Assembly: GCF_029167375.1 (NCBI RefSeq)
Contig: NZ_JARFTP010000004.1
Span: 62,001-126,000 of the forward strand
Source of the DNA: Tsukamurella sp. 8F
GTDB taxonomy: Bacteria; Actinomycetota; Actinomycetes; Mycobacteriales; Mycobacteriaceae
Reading direction: 5' to 3'
DNA length: 64,000 nucleotides
In this document: positions 41,527 to 49,817 of the stretch, piece after piece
How the letters are laid out: each line of letters begins with the position of its first letter
How positions within the stretch are numbered: the first letter of the stretch is position 1
Program-made: the position numbers and the translations under genes
The notes under the pieces: model-generated
Told to the model about the DNA's origin: nothing
Seen by the model: the letters and a program-made list of their open reading frames with translations, nothing else
Databases searched by the model: none

Positions 41527-42132
41527 TCAGCTCGTGAGGGTGCGGCGGACGAGGTCGGTCCAGCCCGCCTCGAGGCGTTCGAGGCGCACACCCGAGTCGA
41601 CGATCTGGTGTGTGGTCCACAACGGGCTCAGCGTGCTCATCAGGATGCCGGTCCATACGTCCAGGTCGCCGTCGAAGCCCGCCTCCGTCAGGAGCGAGTG
41701 CACCAGTGTCGACGACACGCGCCACGCCGGCACGGCGAACGGATCGCTGGTCGCCTGTTCCGCGCCGACGAGGAGGTCTCCGTGCCGGGCGATCATGCGC
41801 AGGCGGGCGTGGCCGAACGCGATCAGGCGCTCCACGGGCGGACCTCCCGGGCCCTGTGGCGGCGGGCCGAACATGAATGCGCGCTGGATGTCCGTCTCGT
41901 CGCGGTCGAGGAGCGCCTGCAGGAGGCCGGCGCGCGAGCCGAAGCGGCGGAACACGGTGCCCTTGCCGACGCCTGCCGCCTGGGCCACGTCGTCCATGCT
42001 GACCGCCGCGACGCCGCGTTCGGTGATGAGCCGCTCGGCGGCGGCGAGGAGCAACTCGCGGTTGCGGACGGCGTCCCTGCGTTCTCCGGTTGCGCCTGGG
42101 CCGGCAAGCGGGATCATGGGCGGAGTGGGCAT
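41527..42132 (-). CDS. TetR-family regulator divergent from an FMN reductase
   Basis: 201 residues from ATG 42132 (MPTPPMIPLAG). Helix-turn-helix VSMDDVAQAAGVGKGTVFRRFGSRAGL; the C-terminal domain resembles regulators of quinone/NAD(P)H reductases. Divergent from the NADPH-dependent FMN reductase gene across 125 bp that contain a short CGGAC-CACA-GTCCG dyad. Likely represses that gene. Confidence 0.87.
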   Translation of the reverse strand: MPTPPMIPLAGPGATGERRDAVRNRELLLAAAERLITERGVAAVSMDDVAQAAGVGKGTVFRRFGSRAGLLQALLDRDETDIQRAFMFGPPPQGPGGPPVERLIAFGHARLRMIARHGDLLVGAEQATSDPFAVPAWRVSSTLVHSLLTEAGFDGDLDVWTGILMSTLSPLWTTHQIVDSGVRLERLEAGWTDLVRRTLTS

Positions 42133-42185
42133 TTCGACACGATACCGTGCGTTCGTCCCGCGCCGGATCCGCCCGGGAATACATT

Positions 42186-42199
42186 CGGACCACAGTCCG
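42186..42199. promoter_or_regulatory. CGGAC-CACA-GTCCG dyad, candidate TetR operator
   Basis: Perfect 5-bp arms with a 4-base spacer in the TetR / FMN reductase divergent region, next to GTTAAC. Short, so tentative. Confidence 0.35.
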
Positions 42200-42257
42200 T
42201 TAACGTTCGTCGAATCGCCCCGGACGAGGGGTGCCGAGTACACGAGGAGTCCCCAGG

Positions 42258-42803
42258 ATGAGTGAGACCAAGAAGGTGCTGGCCGTCGTCGGTTCGCTGC
42301 GCCGTGAGTCGCTGAACCGTGAGCTGGCGCTCGCCGCGCAGCAGGCGGCGCCCGAGGGCGTCGAGGTCGTACTGGCGGAGGGTATCGCCGACGTGCCCTT
42401 CTACAACGAGGACATCGACGGCGAGGGTGCTCCCGCGGCCGCCGCCGACCTCCGTCGTCAGATCGCCGACGCGGACGCGGTGCTGTTCGTGGCACCCCCG
42501 AACAACGGCACGATCTCGGCTGTGCAGAAGAACGTCATCGACTGGGCGTCGCGTCCGTACGGCGAGAGCTCGCTGTCCGGGAAGCCTTCCGGCATCGTCG
42601 GGGTCGGCCATCGCCTCGACACCACCTTCAGCGACGCCGAGCGCTCGATCACGATCGCCGGTGGCGTCGTGCCCGACGGCGCGAAGGTCGAATTCCTCAT
42701 CTCCTCGCTCGAGGGCAAGTCGCCGCGCGAGAGCGCCGCCGTCGCCGCGCCCCTGCGCGCGCTGCTGGAGACGCTCGTGGCAGGGGAGCTGCAGAGCGCT
42801 TAG
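42258..42803 (+). CDS. NADPH-dependent FMN reductase / quinone reductase
   Basis: 181 residues from ATG 42258. Flavodoxin-like fold: FMN phosphate loop VGSLRRESLNREL, then DVPFYNEDIDGEG and the isoalloxazine loop FVAPPNNGTISAVQKNVIDWASRP. Reduces FMN or quinones in the cytosol. The organosulfur cluster 15 kb away has two FMN-dependent monooxygenases and no reductase, so this gene is a possible supplier of reduced flavin. That link is only inference. Probably controlled by the divergent TetR. Confidence 0.9.
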   Translation: MSETKKVLAVVGSLRRESLNRELALAAQQAAPEGVEVVLAEGIADVPFYNEDIDGEGAPAAAADLRRQIADADAVLFVAPPNNGTISAVQKNVIDWASRPYGESSLSGKPSGIVGVGHRLDTTFSDAERSITIAGGVVPDGAKVEFLISSLEGKSPRESAAVAAPLRALLETLVAGELQSA

Positions 42804-42969
42804 TTCCCCAGCCCTCCCGGCTCGCTGCGCTGCGGGGTCCCGGCGCCCCGTCGGCCGTGCGACTCGACGCGCCGGGTGCATCGCCCCTCGGGCGTGTCGG
42901 GTCCTCGGCGTGTCCTGCGGATTCACGATGGGAAAGGGTGTCACAGCCACGAAATTTCATTAATGTTGT

Positions 42970-43017
42970 TCGCAAGTGCTTGTGTCGCTGCGGTACCGGC
43001 AACACAAGGTGTAGTGT
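42970..43017 (+). promoter_or_regulatory. Paired NrdR boxes upstream of nrdHIE
   Basis: TCGCAAGTGCTTGTGT (42970-42985) and ACACAAGGTGTAGTGT (43002-43017) both fit the NrdR consensus acaCwAtATaTwGtgt in the conserved outer positions. Their starts are 32 bp apart, about three helical turns. NrdR binds such pairs to repress ribonucleotide reductase genes. The 384-bp gap here holds no gene; the leader is about 170 bp. Confidence 0.75.
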
Positions 43018-43187
43018 TCTGAGCGCTGCGGGAGACGAGCCCGATACGACACCGAAACCGCCCCCGGAGGGGTGCGCGGAGGGGCCTGAGGGATGGGCGG
43101 ATTCACGCAGGCGAAGTACTTCCGGGAAACCTGTCGTACCCCAAGTCCATACTCGAAGTAAGCCGTCCGGCAGTGAAGGAGACGTCC

Positions 43188-43433
43188 ATGAGCGAGTCGA
43201 TCGAGATCACCGTCTACACCAAGCCGGCCTGCGTGCAGTGCAACGCGACATACAAGGCGCTGGACAAGGCCGGGCTCGAGTACCGAGTCGTCGACATCAC
43301 CGAGGAGCCGGATGCCCGTGACTACGTCATGGCGCTCGGCTACCTGCAGGCCCCTGTCGTCGTCGCCGGTGACGCGCATTGGTCTGGTTTCCGTCCGGAT
43401 CGCATCAAGGCCCTCGTCGGGGTCGCAGCCTGA
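43188..43433 (+). CDS. nrdH: NrdH glutaredoxin-like protein
   Basis: 81 residues from ATG 43188 with AAGGAG upstream (43175-43180 region). Thioredoxin-fold electron donor to class Ib ribonucleotide reductase. Redox motif CVQC at about residues 15-18 in [16 protein letters not shown], and the NrdH C-terminal WSGFRPDRI. First gene of nrdHIE; gap to nrdI is 4 bp. Confidence 0.96.
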   Translation: MSESIEITVYTKPACVQCNATYKALDKAGLEYRVVDITEEPDARDYVMALGYLQAPVVVAGDAHWSGFRPDRIKALVGVAA

Positions 43434-43437
43434 CACC

Positions 43438-43872
43438 ATGCGTGGCCCGCTCGTCGTCTACTTCTCGTCGGTGTCGGAGAACACGCACCGATTCGTGACG
43501 AAGCTCGGCATGCGCACGCTGCGGATCCCCGTCACGCGCGCCGAGGAGCCGATCACGGTCGATGAGCCCTATGTGCTGATCACCCCGACGTATGGTGGGG
43601 GCCGCCAAGCCACTGCCGTCTCGGGTGGGGGATACGTCCCCAAGCAGGTCATCCGCTTCCTGAACGACACCCACAACCGCTCGCTGCTCCGTGCTGTGAT
43701 CGCCGGAGGCAACACGAACTTCGGGGAGGAGTTCTGTTATGCGGGAGACGTGATCTCGCGCAAATGCCATGTGCCGTACCTGTACCGGTTCGAGCTCATG
43801 GGCACCGCGTACGACGTCGACCGGGTCCGCGAGGGCCTGACAGAATTCTTCTCCGCCGCCTCGAACACCTAG
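43438..43872 (+). CDS. nrdI: NrdI flavodoxin-like activator of class Ib RNR
   Basis: 144 residues from ATG 43438. FMN-binding NrdI supplies the oxidant for assembling the Mn-tyrosyl radical cofactor in NrdF. Typical blocks: [14 protein letters not shown] (FMN phosphate loop), [22 protein letters not shown], and [21 protein letters not shown]. Lies between nrdH and nrdE in one transcript. Confidence 0.96.
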   Translation: MRGPLVVYFSSVSENTHRFVTKLGMRTLRIPVTRAEEPITVDEPYVLITPTYGGGRQATAVSGGGYVPKQVIRFLNDTHNRSLLRAVIAGGNTNFGEEFCYAGDVISRKCHVPYLYRFELMGTAYDVDRVREGLTEFFSAASNT

Positions 43873-43893
43873 GACCAAAGGGAACTCTCGCCG

Positions 43894-46077
43894 ATGACCG
43901 CCACCACTGAAGAACTCGCCCCGTCGGCCAGCCGCTCGGGCGTCCACGCGACGCCGTCGGGGCATGACGAACTGGACTTCCACGCGCTCAACGCGATGCT
44001 CAACCTGTACGACCGGGATGGGCGGATCCAGTTCGACAAGGACCGAGAGGCGGCGCGGCAGTACTTCCTGCAGCACGTCAACCAGAACACCGTGTTCTTC
44101 CATAATCTGGATGAGAAGCTCGACTACCTCGTCGAGGAGAACTACTACGAGGCCGAGGTGCTGGAGAGGTACAGTCGCGACTTCGTCAGGCGGCTGTTCG
44201 ACGGCGCTTATGCCAAGAAGTTCCGGTTCCCCACCTTTCTCGGCGCGTTCAAGTACTACACGTCGTACACGCTGAAGACGTTCGACGGGAAGCGCTACCT
44301 GGAGCGCTTCGAGGACCGCGTCTGCATGGTCGCCCTGACCCTCGCCGACGGTGACGAGGTTCTGGCGACTCGCCTCGTTGACGAGATCCTGGCCGGCCGC
44401 TTCCAGCCGGCCACCCCGACATTCCTCAACTCGGGTAAGAAGCAGCGCGGCGAGCCCGTGTCGTGCTTCCTGCTGCGCATCGAGGACAACATGGAGTCGA
44501 TCGGGCGGTCGATCAACTCGGCGCTGCAGCTGTCGAAGCGCGGCGGTGGAGTCGCGTTGCTGCTCAGCAACATTCGTGAGCACGGCGCTCCGATCAAGAA
44601 GATCGAGAACCAGAGCTCCGGCGTCATCCCGATCATGAAGCTGCTCGAGGACTCGTTCAGCTACGCCAACCAGCTCGGCGCCCGGCAGGGCGCTGGCGCG
44701 GTGTACCTGCACGCGCATCACCCCGACATCTACCGCTTCCTCGACACCAAGCGCGAGAACGCGGACGAGAAGATCCGCATCAAGACGCTGTCGCTCGGTG
44801 TCGTCATCCCGGACATCACGTTCGAGCTCGCCAAGCGCAACGACGATATGTACTTGTTCTCGCCGTACGATGTGGAGCGGATCTACGGCCAGCCGTTCGC
44901 GGACATCGACGTGACCGAGAAGTACTACGAGATGGTCGAGGACAAGCGGATCCGTAAGACCAAGATCAAGGCGCGCGAGTTCTTCCAGACCCTCGCGGAA
45001 CTGCAGTTCGAGTCGGGCTACCCGTACATCATGTATGAGGACACGGTGAACCGGGCCAACCCGATCTCCGGCAAGATCACGCACTCCAATCTGTGCTCGG
45101 AGATCCTTCAGGTCTCGACACCGTCGACCTACAACGACGACCTGTCGTACGCCGAGATCGGCAAGGACATCTCCTGCAATCTCGGATCGCTGAACATCGC
45201 GAAGACCATGGACAGCCCCGATTTCGGCTCGACCATCGAGACCGCGATCCGCGGCCTCACCGCCGTATCGGACCAGACCTCCATCTCGTCGGTGCCGTCG
45301 ATCGAGCACGGCAACAACCTCTCGCACGCCATCGGTCTGGGGCAGATGAACCTGCACGGCTACCTCGCCCGGGAGCGCGTCTTCTACGGGTCGGAGGAGG
45401 GTGTGGACTTCACCGACATCTACTTCTACACGGTGCTCTTCCACGCGCTGCGCGCTTCGAATGCTATTGCGCGCGAACGTGGTACGTCGTTCGGTGGGTT
45501 CGAGGACAGCTCGTACGCGTCGGGTGAGTTCTTCGACAAGTACACCGAACAGGAGTGGAAGCCGGCGACGGAGAAGGTGGCCCGGCTGTTCGCCGATGCC
45601 GAGATCCACGTCCCGACGCAGGACGACTGGCGCGCGTTGAAGGCGGACGTGCAGCAGTACGGCATCTACAACCAGAACCTGCAGGCCGTCCCGCCGACCG
45701 GTTCCATCAGCTACATCAACCACTCGACCAGCTCGATCCACCCGGTGGCCGCCAAGATCGAGATCCGCAAGGAGGGCAAGATCGGGCGCGTCTACTACCC
45801 CGCGCCCTACATGGACAACGACAACCTGGAGTACTACCAGGACGCATACGAGATCGGCTACGAGAAGATCATCGACACGTATGCCGCCGCGACCCAGCAC
45901 GTCGATCAGGGTCTGTCGTTGACCTTGTTCTTCAAGGACACCGCCACCACCCGCGACGTGAACCGCGCGCAGATCTACGCCTGGCGCAAGGGGATCAAGA
46001 CGCTCTACTACATCCGCCTCCGTCAGATGGCGCTCGAGGGCACCGAGGTGGAGGGCTGCGTGTCCTGCATGCTCTAG
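43894..46077 (+). CDS. nrdE: Class Ib ribonucleoside-diphosphate reductase, alpha subunit
   Basis: 727 residues from ATG 43894. Reduces ribonucleoside diphosphates to deoxy forms. Ten-stranded barrel with [10 protein letters not shown] near the first active-site Cys (GEPVSCFLL), finger-loop [21 protein letters not shown], and the C-terminal redox pair CVSC in VEGCVSCML. Lacks the N-terminal ATP-cone, as class Ib proteins do. nrdF is not found downstream in this window, so the beta subunit must be encoded elsewhere. Confidence 0.97.
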   Translation: MTATTEELAPSASRSGVHATPSGHDELDFHALNAMLNLYDRDGRIQFDKDREAARQYFLQHVNQNTVFFHNLDEKLDYLVEENYYEAEVLERYSRDFVRRLFDGAYAKKFRFPTFLGAFKYYTSYTLKTFDGKRYLERFEDRVCMVALTLADGDEVLATRLVDEILAGRFQPATPTFLNSGKKQRGEPVSCFLLRIEDNMESIGRSINSALQLSKRGGGVALLLSNIREHGAPIKKIENQSSGVIPIMKLLEDSFSYANQLGARQGAGAVYLHAHHPDIYRFLDTKRENADEKIRIKTLSLGVVIPDITFELAKRNDDMYLFSPYDVERIYGQPFADIDVTEKYYEMVEDKRIRKTKIKAREFFQTLAELQFESGYPYIMYEDTVNRANPISGKITHSNLCSEILQVSTPSTYNDDLSYAEIGKDISCNLGSLNIAKTMDSPDFGSTIETAIRGLTAVSDQTSISSVPSIEHGNNLSHAIGLGQMNLHGYLARERVFYGSEEGVDFTDIYFYTVLFHALRASNAIARERGTSFGGFEDSSYASGEFFDKYTEQEWKPATEKVARLFADAEIHVPTQDDWRALKADVQQYGIYNQNLQAVPPTGSISYINHSTSSIHPVAAKIEIRKEGKIGRVYYPAPYMDNDNLEYYQDAYEIGYEKIIDTYAAATQHVDQGLSLTLFFKDTATTRDVNRAQIYAWRKGIKTLYYIRLRQMALEGTEVEGCVSCML

Positions 46078-46123
46078 GGGTGTTCTCAGCAAGGCGCTGG
46101 TCATGGATAGACCCGTATCCGGC

Positions 46124-46273
46124 TCAGCTCGTTCTGGAGTCCCTCTGCTGGGCGCGAATGTCGTCGATGACGGCGCTGTCGACCAGTGTCGAGGTGTCGC
46201 CTATGTCGGCGGCTGCGGCGACGTGGGCGTTGCCGACAAGGGCGGACTCCACCTCGGCGGTGGAGATGCGCCA
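46124..46273 (-). pseudogene. acsA: Remnant of acetyl-CoA synthetase C-terminus with internal deletion
   Basis: The frame reads RISTAEVESALVG (normally in the C-terminal lid of Acs) and jumps after NAHVAAAA straight to IGDTSTLVDSAVIDDIRAQ, which is the extreme C-terminus of actinobacterial Acs. The roughly 80-90 residues that normally separate these blocks, including the acetylation-site Lys motif, are absent. Upstream sequence is not Acs-like. A decayed fragment, convergent to nrdE. Confidence 0.7.
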
Positions 46274-46352
46274 CGCAGTCGCCGGTATTGAGCAATTGCG
46301 CTGGGCGATCATGAGACGACGATGCGGCCGGCGTCGGTGACGGGACCGTCAA

Positions 46353-46562
46353 TCAGACAGTCCCCACGGAGCGGAAGCAATCGAACGTATCGAACGTGGG
46401 GATCAACTCAACACTGAAATGAAGGTTTGCTCGTTCGAGTCCAGTGGGGGAGTAGATGGTTGTAGGTGAAGCGGGGACTTCGAACTCCGCCGCATCTCGT
46501 CTCAGTCGCCGTAGGTACCGATAGTCGGTAGGTACCTTGCTGTGGTCAGACTGACCGCTCAT
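46353..46562 (-). CDS. Possible small protein of 69 residues
   Basis: Open frame from ATG 46562 (MSGQSDHSKVPTDYRY) with protein-like composition (several Phe, Tyr, Leu; ends FDTFDCFRSVGTV). It lies in a stretch of visibly lower GC than its surroundings, between the acs remnant and an iron-type lipoprotein gene. No family recognised and no clear ribosome site. It may be another gene fragment. Confidence 0.3.
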   Translation of the reverse strand: MSGQSDHSKVPTDYRYLRRLRRDAAEFEVPASPTTIYSPTGLERANLHFSVELIPTFDTFDCFRSVGTV

Positions 46563-46616
46563 CCTCGGCGCCGAATGCAGCAATGTGGCCCTCGGGCACC
46601 GAGGAGGGTGCCCCGA

Positions 46617-47597
46617 TCAGTGGGACGCCTTTTCGAGTTCGGGTACGAACCTGTCGAGCGCGTACCCGGTGGAGAGGATCGATCCGAGAGCGTACGCCTT
46701 GGAGTAGTCGGGGTTGACGATGACCGATCGACCTTGCGCCACTGCGGGAATCGTGCGCCACTGCAGGCTGTCGGTGATCGCTGAAGGCTGAACCCCGACG
46801 GGATACCCGATGATGGCATCTGCGTCGGCGAGCCCTAGCTGCTCCTCGGACAACACGACAGAGAAGTTGTTCGCCTTGTTGGCCAGAGCAGTGATCTTCG
46901 GGTTCGGCACGAAACCGAGACGAAGAAGGAGATCCAAACGGAACGCTCCGGGGACGTATGCCCCCCATCCGCCTGAGCTACGGGCGATCGCGCTCACAGT
47001 GCGCCCCTGCCAGTTCGGATGAGCCGCTTTGATGCCGGCGATCTTTGCGTTGAGGTCGGTCAGGAGGCGTTGTCCCTTATCTGGGGTGCCCAACGCCCGC
47101 GCGACCATGTCTACCTGCTGTTCCTGCGTGGTCTTGTAGTTGTCGGCGCCTTGGGGGATGCCGATAGTGGGGGCGATCGCGGCGAGCTTGCTGTGGCGCC
47201 CCTCGTCTCCGGAGCCCTTGACGTCGAGGATCAGATCCGGCCGAAGGCTCGCGATCTCCTCGTAGTTCGGGTCCAGCGTCCCGATGATCTTGGGTGGCCG
47301 GGAGTACTTGCCGGTGGCCCATGGGCCCACGCCTGCACCGCCGAACTGCACCCAGTCGGAGGCTGCAATCGGCTGGATGCCCATTGCCAGCGCGGTTTCG
47401 GCGTCGCCCCAGCCGAGCGCGACGACCTTCGTCGGGCGCGAAGAGATTGTCACGTCGCCGAATTTCGTGGCGATCGTTGCCGGCGCGAATCCGGGGTCGG
47501 CGTTGCCGCTCGGTGCGGCGTCGTTCGGCGTCGATGAGCACCCGGCGAAGAGTCCGAGACAAACGATCATCGCGGTAAGCTGGCGGACGGCGCGCAT
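46617..47597 (-). CDS. Iron-siderophore-type ABC substrate-binding lipoprotein (orphan)
   Basis: 326 residues. Lipobox FAGC at about 17-20, then a metal-chelate binding-protein fold: TISSRPTKVVALGWGDAETALAMG, IASLRPDLILDV and LSTGYALDRFVPELEK. Typical partners (FecCD-type permeases, ATPase) are not next to it, so it must work with a transporter encoded elsewhere. Unlike the lipoprotein at 5827 it is not operonic. The A/T-richer promoter (47600-47640) has no convincing IdeR box. Confidence 0.83.
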   Translation of the reverse strand: MRAVRQLTAMIVCLGLFAGCSSTPNDAAPSGNADPGFAPATIATKFGDVTISSRPTKVVALGWGDAETALAMGIQPIAASDWVQFGGAGVGPWATGKYSRPPKIIGTLDPNYEEIASLRPDLILDVKGSGDEGRHSKLAAIAPTIGIPQGADNYKTTQEQQVDMVARALGTPDKGQRLLTDLNAKIAGIKAAHPNWQGRTVSAIARSSGGWGAYVPGAFRLDLLLRLGFVPNPKITALANKANNFSVVLSEEQLGLADADAIIGYPVGVQPSAITDSLQWRTIPAVAQGRSVIVNPDYSKAYALGSILSTGYALDRFVPELEKASH

Positions 47598-47880
47598 CGG
47601 AACTCCTTCTGACCCTATGGATACGGTCTAAACCTATAGAACTGGGGTGAGTACACGAGCGTGGGGGCTGCCTGGAAATCTGCGTAAGAGCCAGGGCGTG
47701 CGGAACCAGGTCTGAGCCCCGTGCCGACCCGTTGCACGACTATCGGCGCGGTCGGTGCCGCCATGGTGCGTCAACACCAGCGGGGTGTGACCAGGTTTCC
47801 GTCGATCCCGGTCATGCTCGAGCCGGTGCCGCAGGGCGGACGGTGGTGGCTGCAAGCCGGCGGTCGGCTCGCATATGTGG

Positions 47881-48777
47881 TTACGCAGGCAGGTCGGAGC
47901 CGTTCCGCCCGTCAGGCGTTGTGGTACCGCGCCTCTTGCGCGTGTACATGACCCGGTCGGCGCGCTTCAGCGCTTCGTCGAGTTCTTCCACCGTGGGGTC
48001 GAAGACCGTGGCGCCCACCGAGATTCGCGGGACGATCGACACGGGCAGGTCGGATACCATCAGTGGTCGGCCGACGCACTCCTCGACGATCCGGGTGAGT
48101 GCGGTCGGGTCGGGGCATTCGTCGCTCGGTGGGGCGCAGACGACGAACTCGTCACCCGACCACCGGGCAACCAACGCCCCGGGTGCCGCCACTCTCGCCA
48201 GCGCCGCGCCGATCGCCGCGAGTACCGCGTCGCCGATGGCATGGCCGTATGCGTCGTTGAAGGACTTGAGCTGATCGACATCCGCCATCGCGAGAAACGT
48301 CGGGCGGAAAGGGTATGTCAGACGCGCCAGCTCGCGCATACCGCGACGGTTGAGCAGGCCGGTGAGTTGATCGTGCCGCACGTCGTGTTCGAGCTCCCCG
48401 ATCGGGCCCCACTCCTCGATGATGGTGAGCACCAACGGAACCCCCGCGCGGCGCACGACCGACTTGCGCACTCGGGCGCGGATCGTGCTGCCGTCGCGCC
48501 GCATCAGCCTGCGGTGGACGACGCCACCTGTTGACAGCCCGGCGAACATGTCGCCGGCCTGCGCGTCGCGTACCGGACGATCGTCGGGGTGGATGACGCG
48601 ATCCGCCGACAACTGCAGCGCCTCGTCGAGCGAGTAGCCGAGCAATTCGGCGAAGGCGCGGTTGGCCTGCACGACGGCCCCGTCGGCGCCGTGGATGACG
48701 ACCGCGAGGCCCGACGCGGAGAGCAGCGACCAATAGGCGTCGCCGTCGAGTGCGAGGGCATCGGTTGAACGAGGCAC
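47881..48777 (-). CDS. PAS-GGDEF protein (putative diguanylate cyclase)
   Basis: 298 residues from GTG 48777, chosen for the GGGAGGGGG ribosome site. PAS domain at about 10-115 (VVIHGADGAVVQANRAFAEL), followed by a linker helix and a GGDEF domain (HDQLTGLLNRRGM ... LARVAAPG). The signature reads WSGDEFVV, the SGDEF variant that can still be active. No membrane helix: a cytosolic sensor making cyclic di-GMP if active. The 283-bp gap upstream of the iron lipoprotein holds nothing I can identify. Confidence 0.85.
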   Translation of the reverse strand: MPRSTDALALDGDAYWSLLSASGLAVVIHGADGAVVQANRAFAELLGYSLDEALQLSADRVIHPDDRPVRDAQAGDMFAGLSTGGVVHRRLMRRDGSTIRARVRKSVVRRAGVPLVLTIIEEWGPIGELEHDVRHDQLTGLLNRRGMRELARLTYPFRPTFLAMADVDQLKSFNDAYGHAIGDAVLAAIGAALARVAAPGALVARWSGDEFVVCAPPSDECPDPTALTRIVEECVGRPLMVSDLPVSIVPRISVGATVFDPTVEELDEALKRADRVMYTRKRRGTTTPDGRNGSDLPA

Positions 48778-49107
48778 GTGTTCCCCCTCCCTGCCTTCTA
48801 CGTGCGATCCCGGCTTCACCCTAGCCGCGGGACACATTTCGGGACGCTGGTCCGGGGCCGGATGCCGAACCCGATGCGCATGACGTGCACCACGGCGCGG
48901 TCGACCGCAACGGGTGGCAGCCACGCGTAGGGCGGCTCATATGGTGATACGGGTCGAGCCTGCTCGCGAGGAGGCCCGATGACTCGCGTGGAGAACCGAC
49001 GACTACCGTGGCGGCTCCACGATGGCGACACTCACGGCGGCTCGATAGGTGGATGGGCGAGGGCGTCCGGCGCGGAGGCCGTATATTCACCGAACGAAGG
49101 AGGATCC
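48778..49107. other. 330-bp gap without a confident gene
   Basis: Contains the leader of the GGDEF gene and of the small acidic protein gene. On the minus strand a short open frame reads YAWLPPVAVDRAVVHVMRI, which is protein-like, but it has no start codon with a ribosome site. No repeat or hairpin stands out. Confidence 0.4.
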
Positions 49108-49344
49108 ATGCCCAAGCCGACCACCATCACCGCGATTTTCGACCAGTCCGATCTCGAACGGATAATCACCGCAAGCTCGACCGCGGACGACATCTCGGAA
49201 GACGAGCTGATGAACTTCCCCGCGCGGGCGTGGGGAGAGCGTCTCGAGCTGCTGGGACTGTTCGACCTCGCTGTCCGGGCGCGTGCTGAGCTAGCGGAGA
49301 CCGCGGACGCGGGCGGGCGGAACGCCTCACACGTGACCGAGTAA
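49108..49344 (+). CDS. Small acidic protein, unknown function
   Basis: 78 residues from ATG 49108 with a strong AAGGAGG ribosome site 6 bases upstream. Acidic and mostly helical by composition (FDQSDLERIITASSTADD, LELLGLFDLAVRARAEL). No transmembrane segment or family signature. The excellent ribosome site and protein-like composition support it as a real gene. Confidence 0.65.
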   Translation: MPKPTTITAIFDQSDLERIITASSTADDISEDELMNFPARAWGERLELLGLFDLAVRARAELAETADAGGRNASHVTE

Positions 49345-49407
49345 TACGCGCGCCGATCCGGCCGGGCGAGCGCGGCGAATGGCGGCGCTGTCGTGCATCG
49401 TGGCGTG

Positions 49408-49626
49408 TCAGTGGTCGAGTGCTTCGAGCATGGTGTGGGCGGCCGCTTTCGCGACGTCGGCGGCGTGCCGGTCGGGTACGTCCTGCGCGGCGAGCGACCA
49501 GTGACCTTCGAACAGGGCGACGAGGGTGTACGCGGTGGCGTGGGCCGTCTCGGGGTCGGTCTGCGGGTACCGGTGGTGGATGCGGGCGGCGATGGCGCGC
49601 CGTGAATTGCCGAGCAGCGGTCGTCT
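49408..49626 (-). pseudogene. C-terminal remnant of a TetR-family regulator
   Basis: From an in-frame stop at 49627-49629 to the stop at 49408-49410, the minus strand reads PLLGNSRRAIAARIHHRYP, then AYTLVALFEGHWSLAAQ, and ends TMLEALDH. This is typical of the last helices of TetR ligand domains. No start codon and no helix-turn-helix lie upstream; the sequence beyond the stop is unrelated. A truncated gene. Confidence 0.6.
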
Positions 49627-49817
49627 TCAATGCTGTGATCGCCCGGTCCCACGCTCTATGACCGGGATGACGCCGTCGCGCGGCCGGAGTGCCGCAGGAG
49701 GTCTTCGGGCCAGCTTCTCGGGGATCGCGACTACCGAATGCAAACGCCCTGAACTTCTTAACCAATTTTAAGGCTCGGGTCAGAGGAGGTTTGGGACGAT
49801 TCTGGCGGGGAGGTGCT

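Noticed and set aside
43405-46104. 899-codon open frame antisense to nrdI-nrdE
   Set aside because: Produced by strong third-position GC bias of nrdE; its translation is low-complexity in V/R/L/D with no domain, while the sense strand encodes a textbook NrdE.
47600-47645. Possible IdeR/DtxR iron box before the orphan iron-type lipoprotein gene (TATAGGTTTAGACC)
   Set aside because: Only one half resembles the 19-bp consensus, about 9 of 19 positions match, and the second half-site is absent.
47645-47880. Short open frames between the iron lipoprotein and GGDEF genes
   Set aside because: No ribosome site, no protein-like composition and an in-frame stop in the only frame with a plausible start (MTGIDGNLV...).
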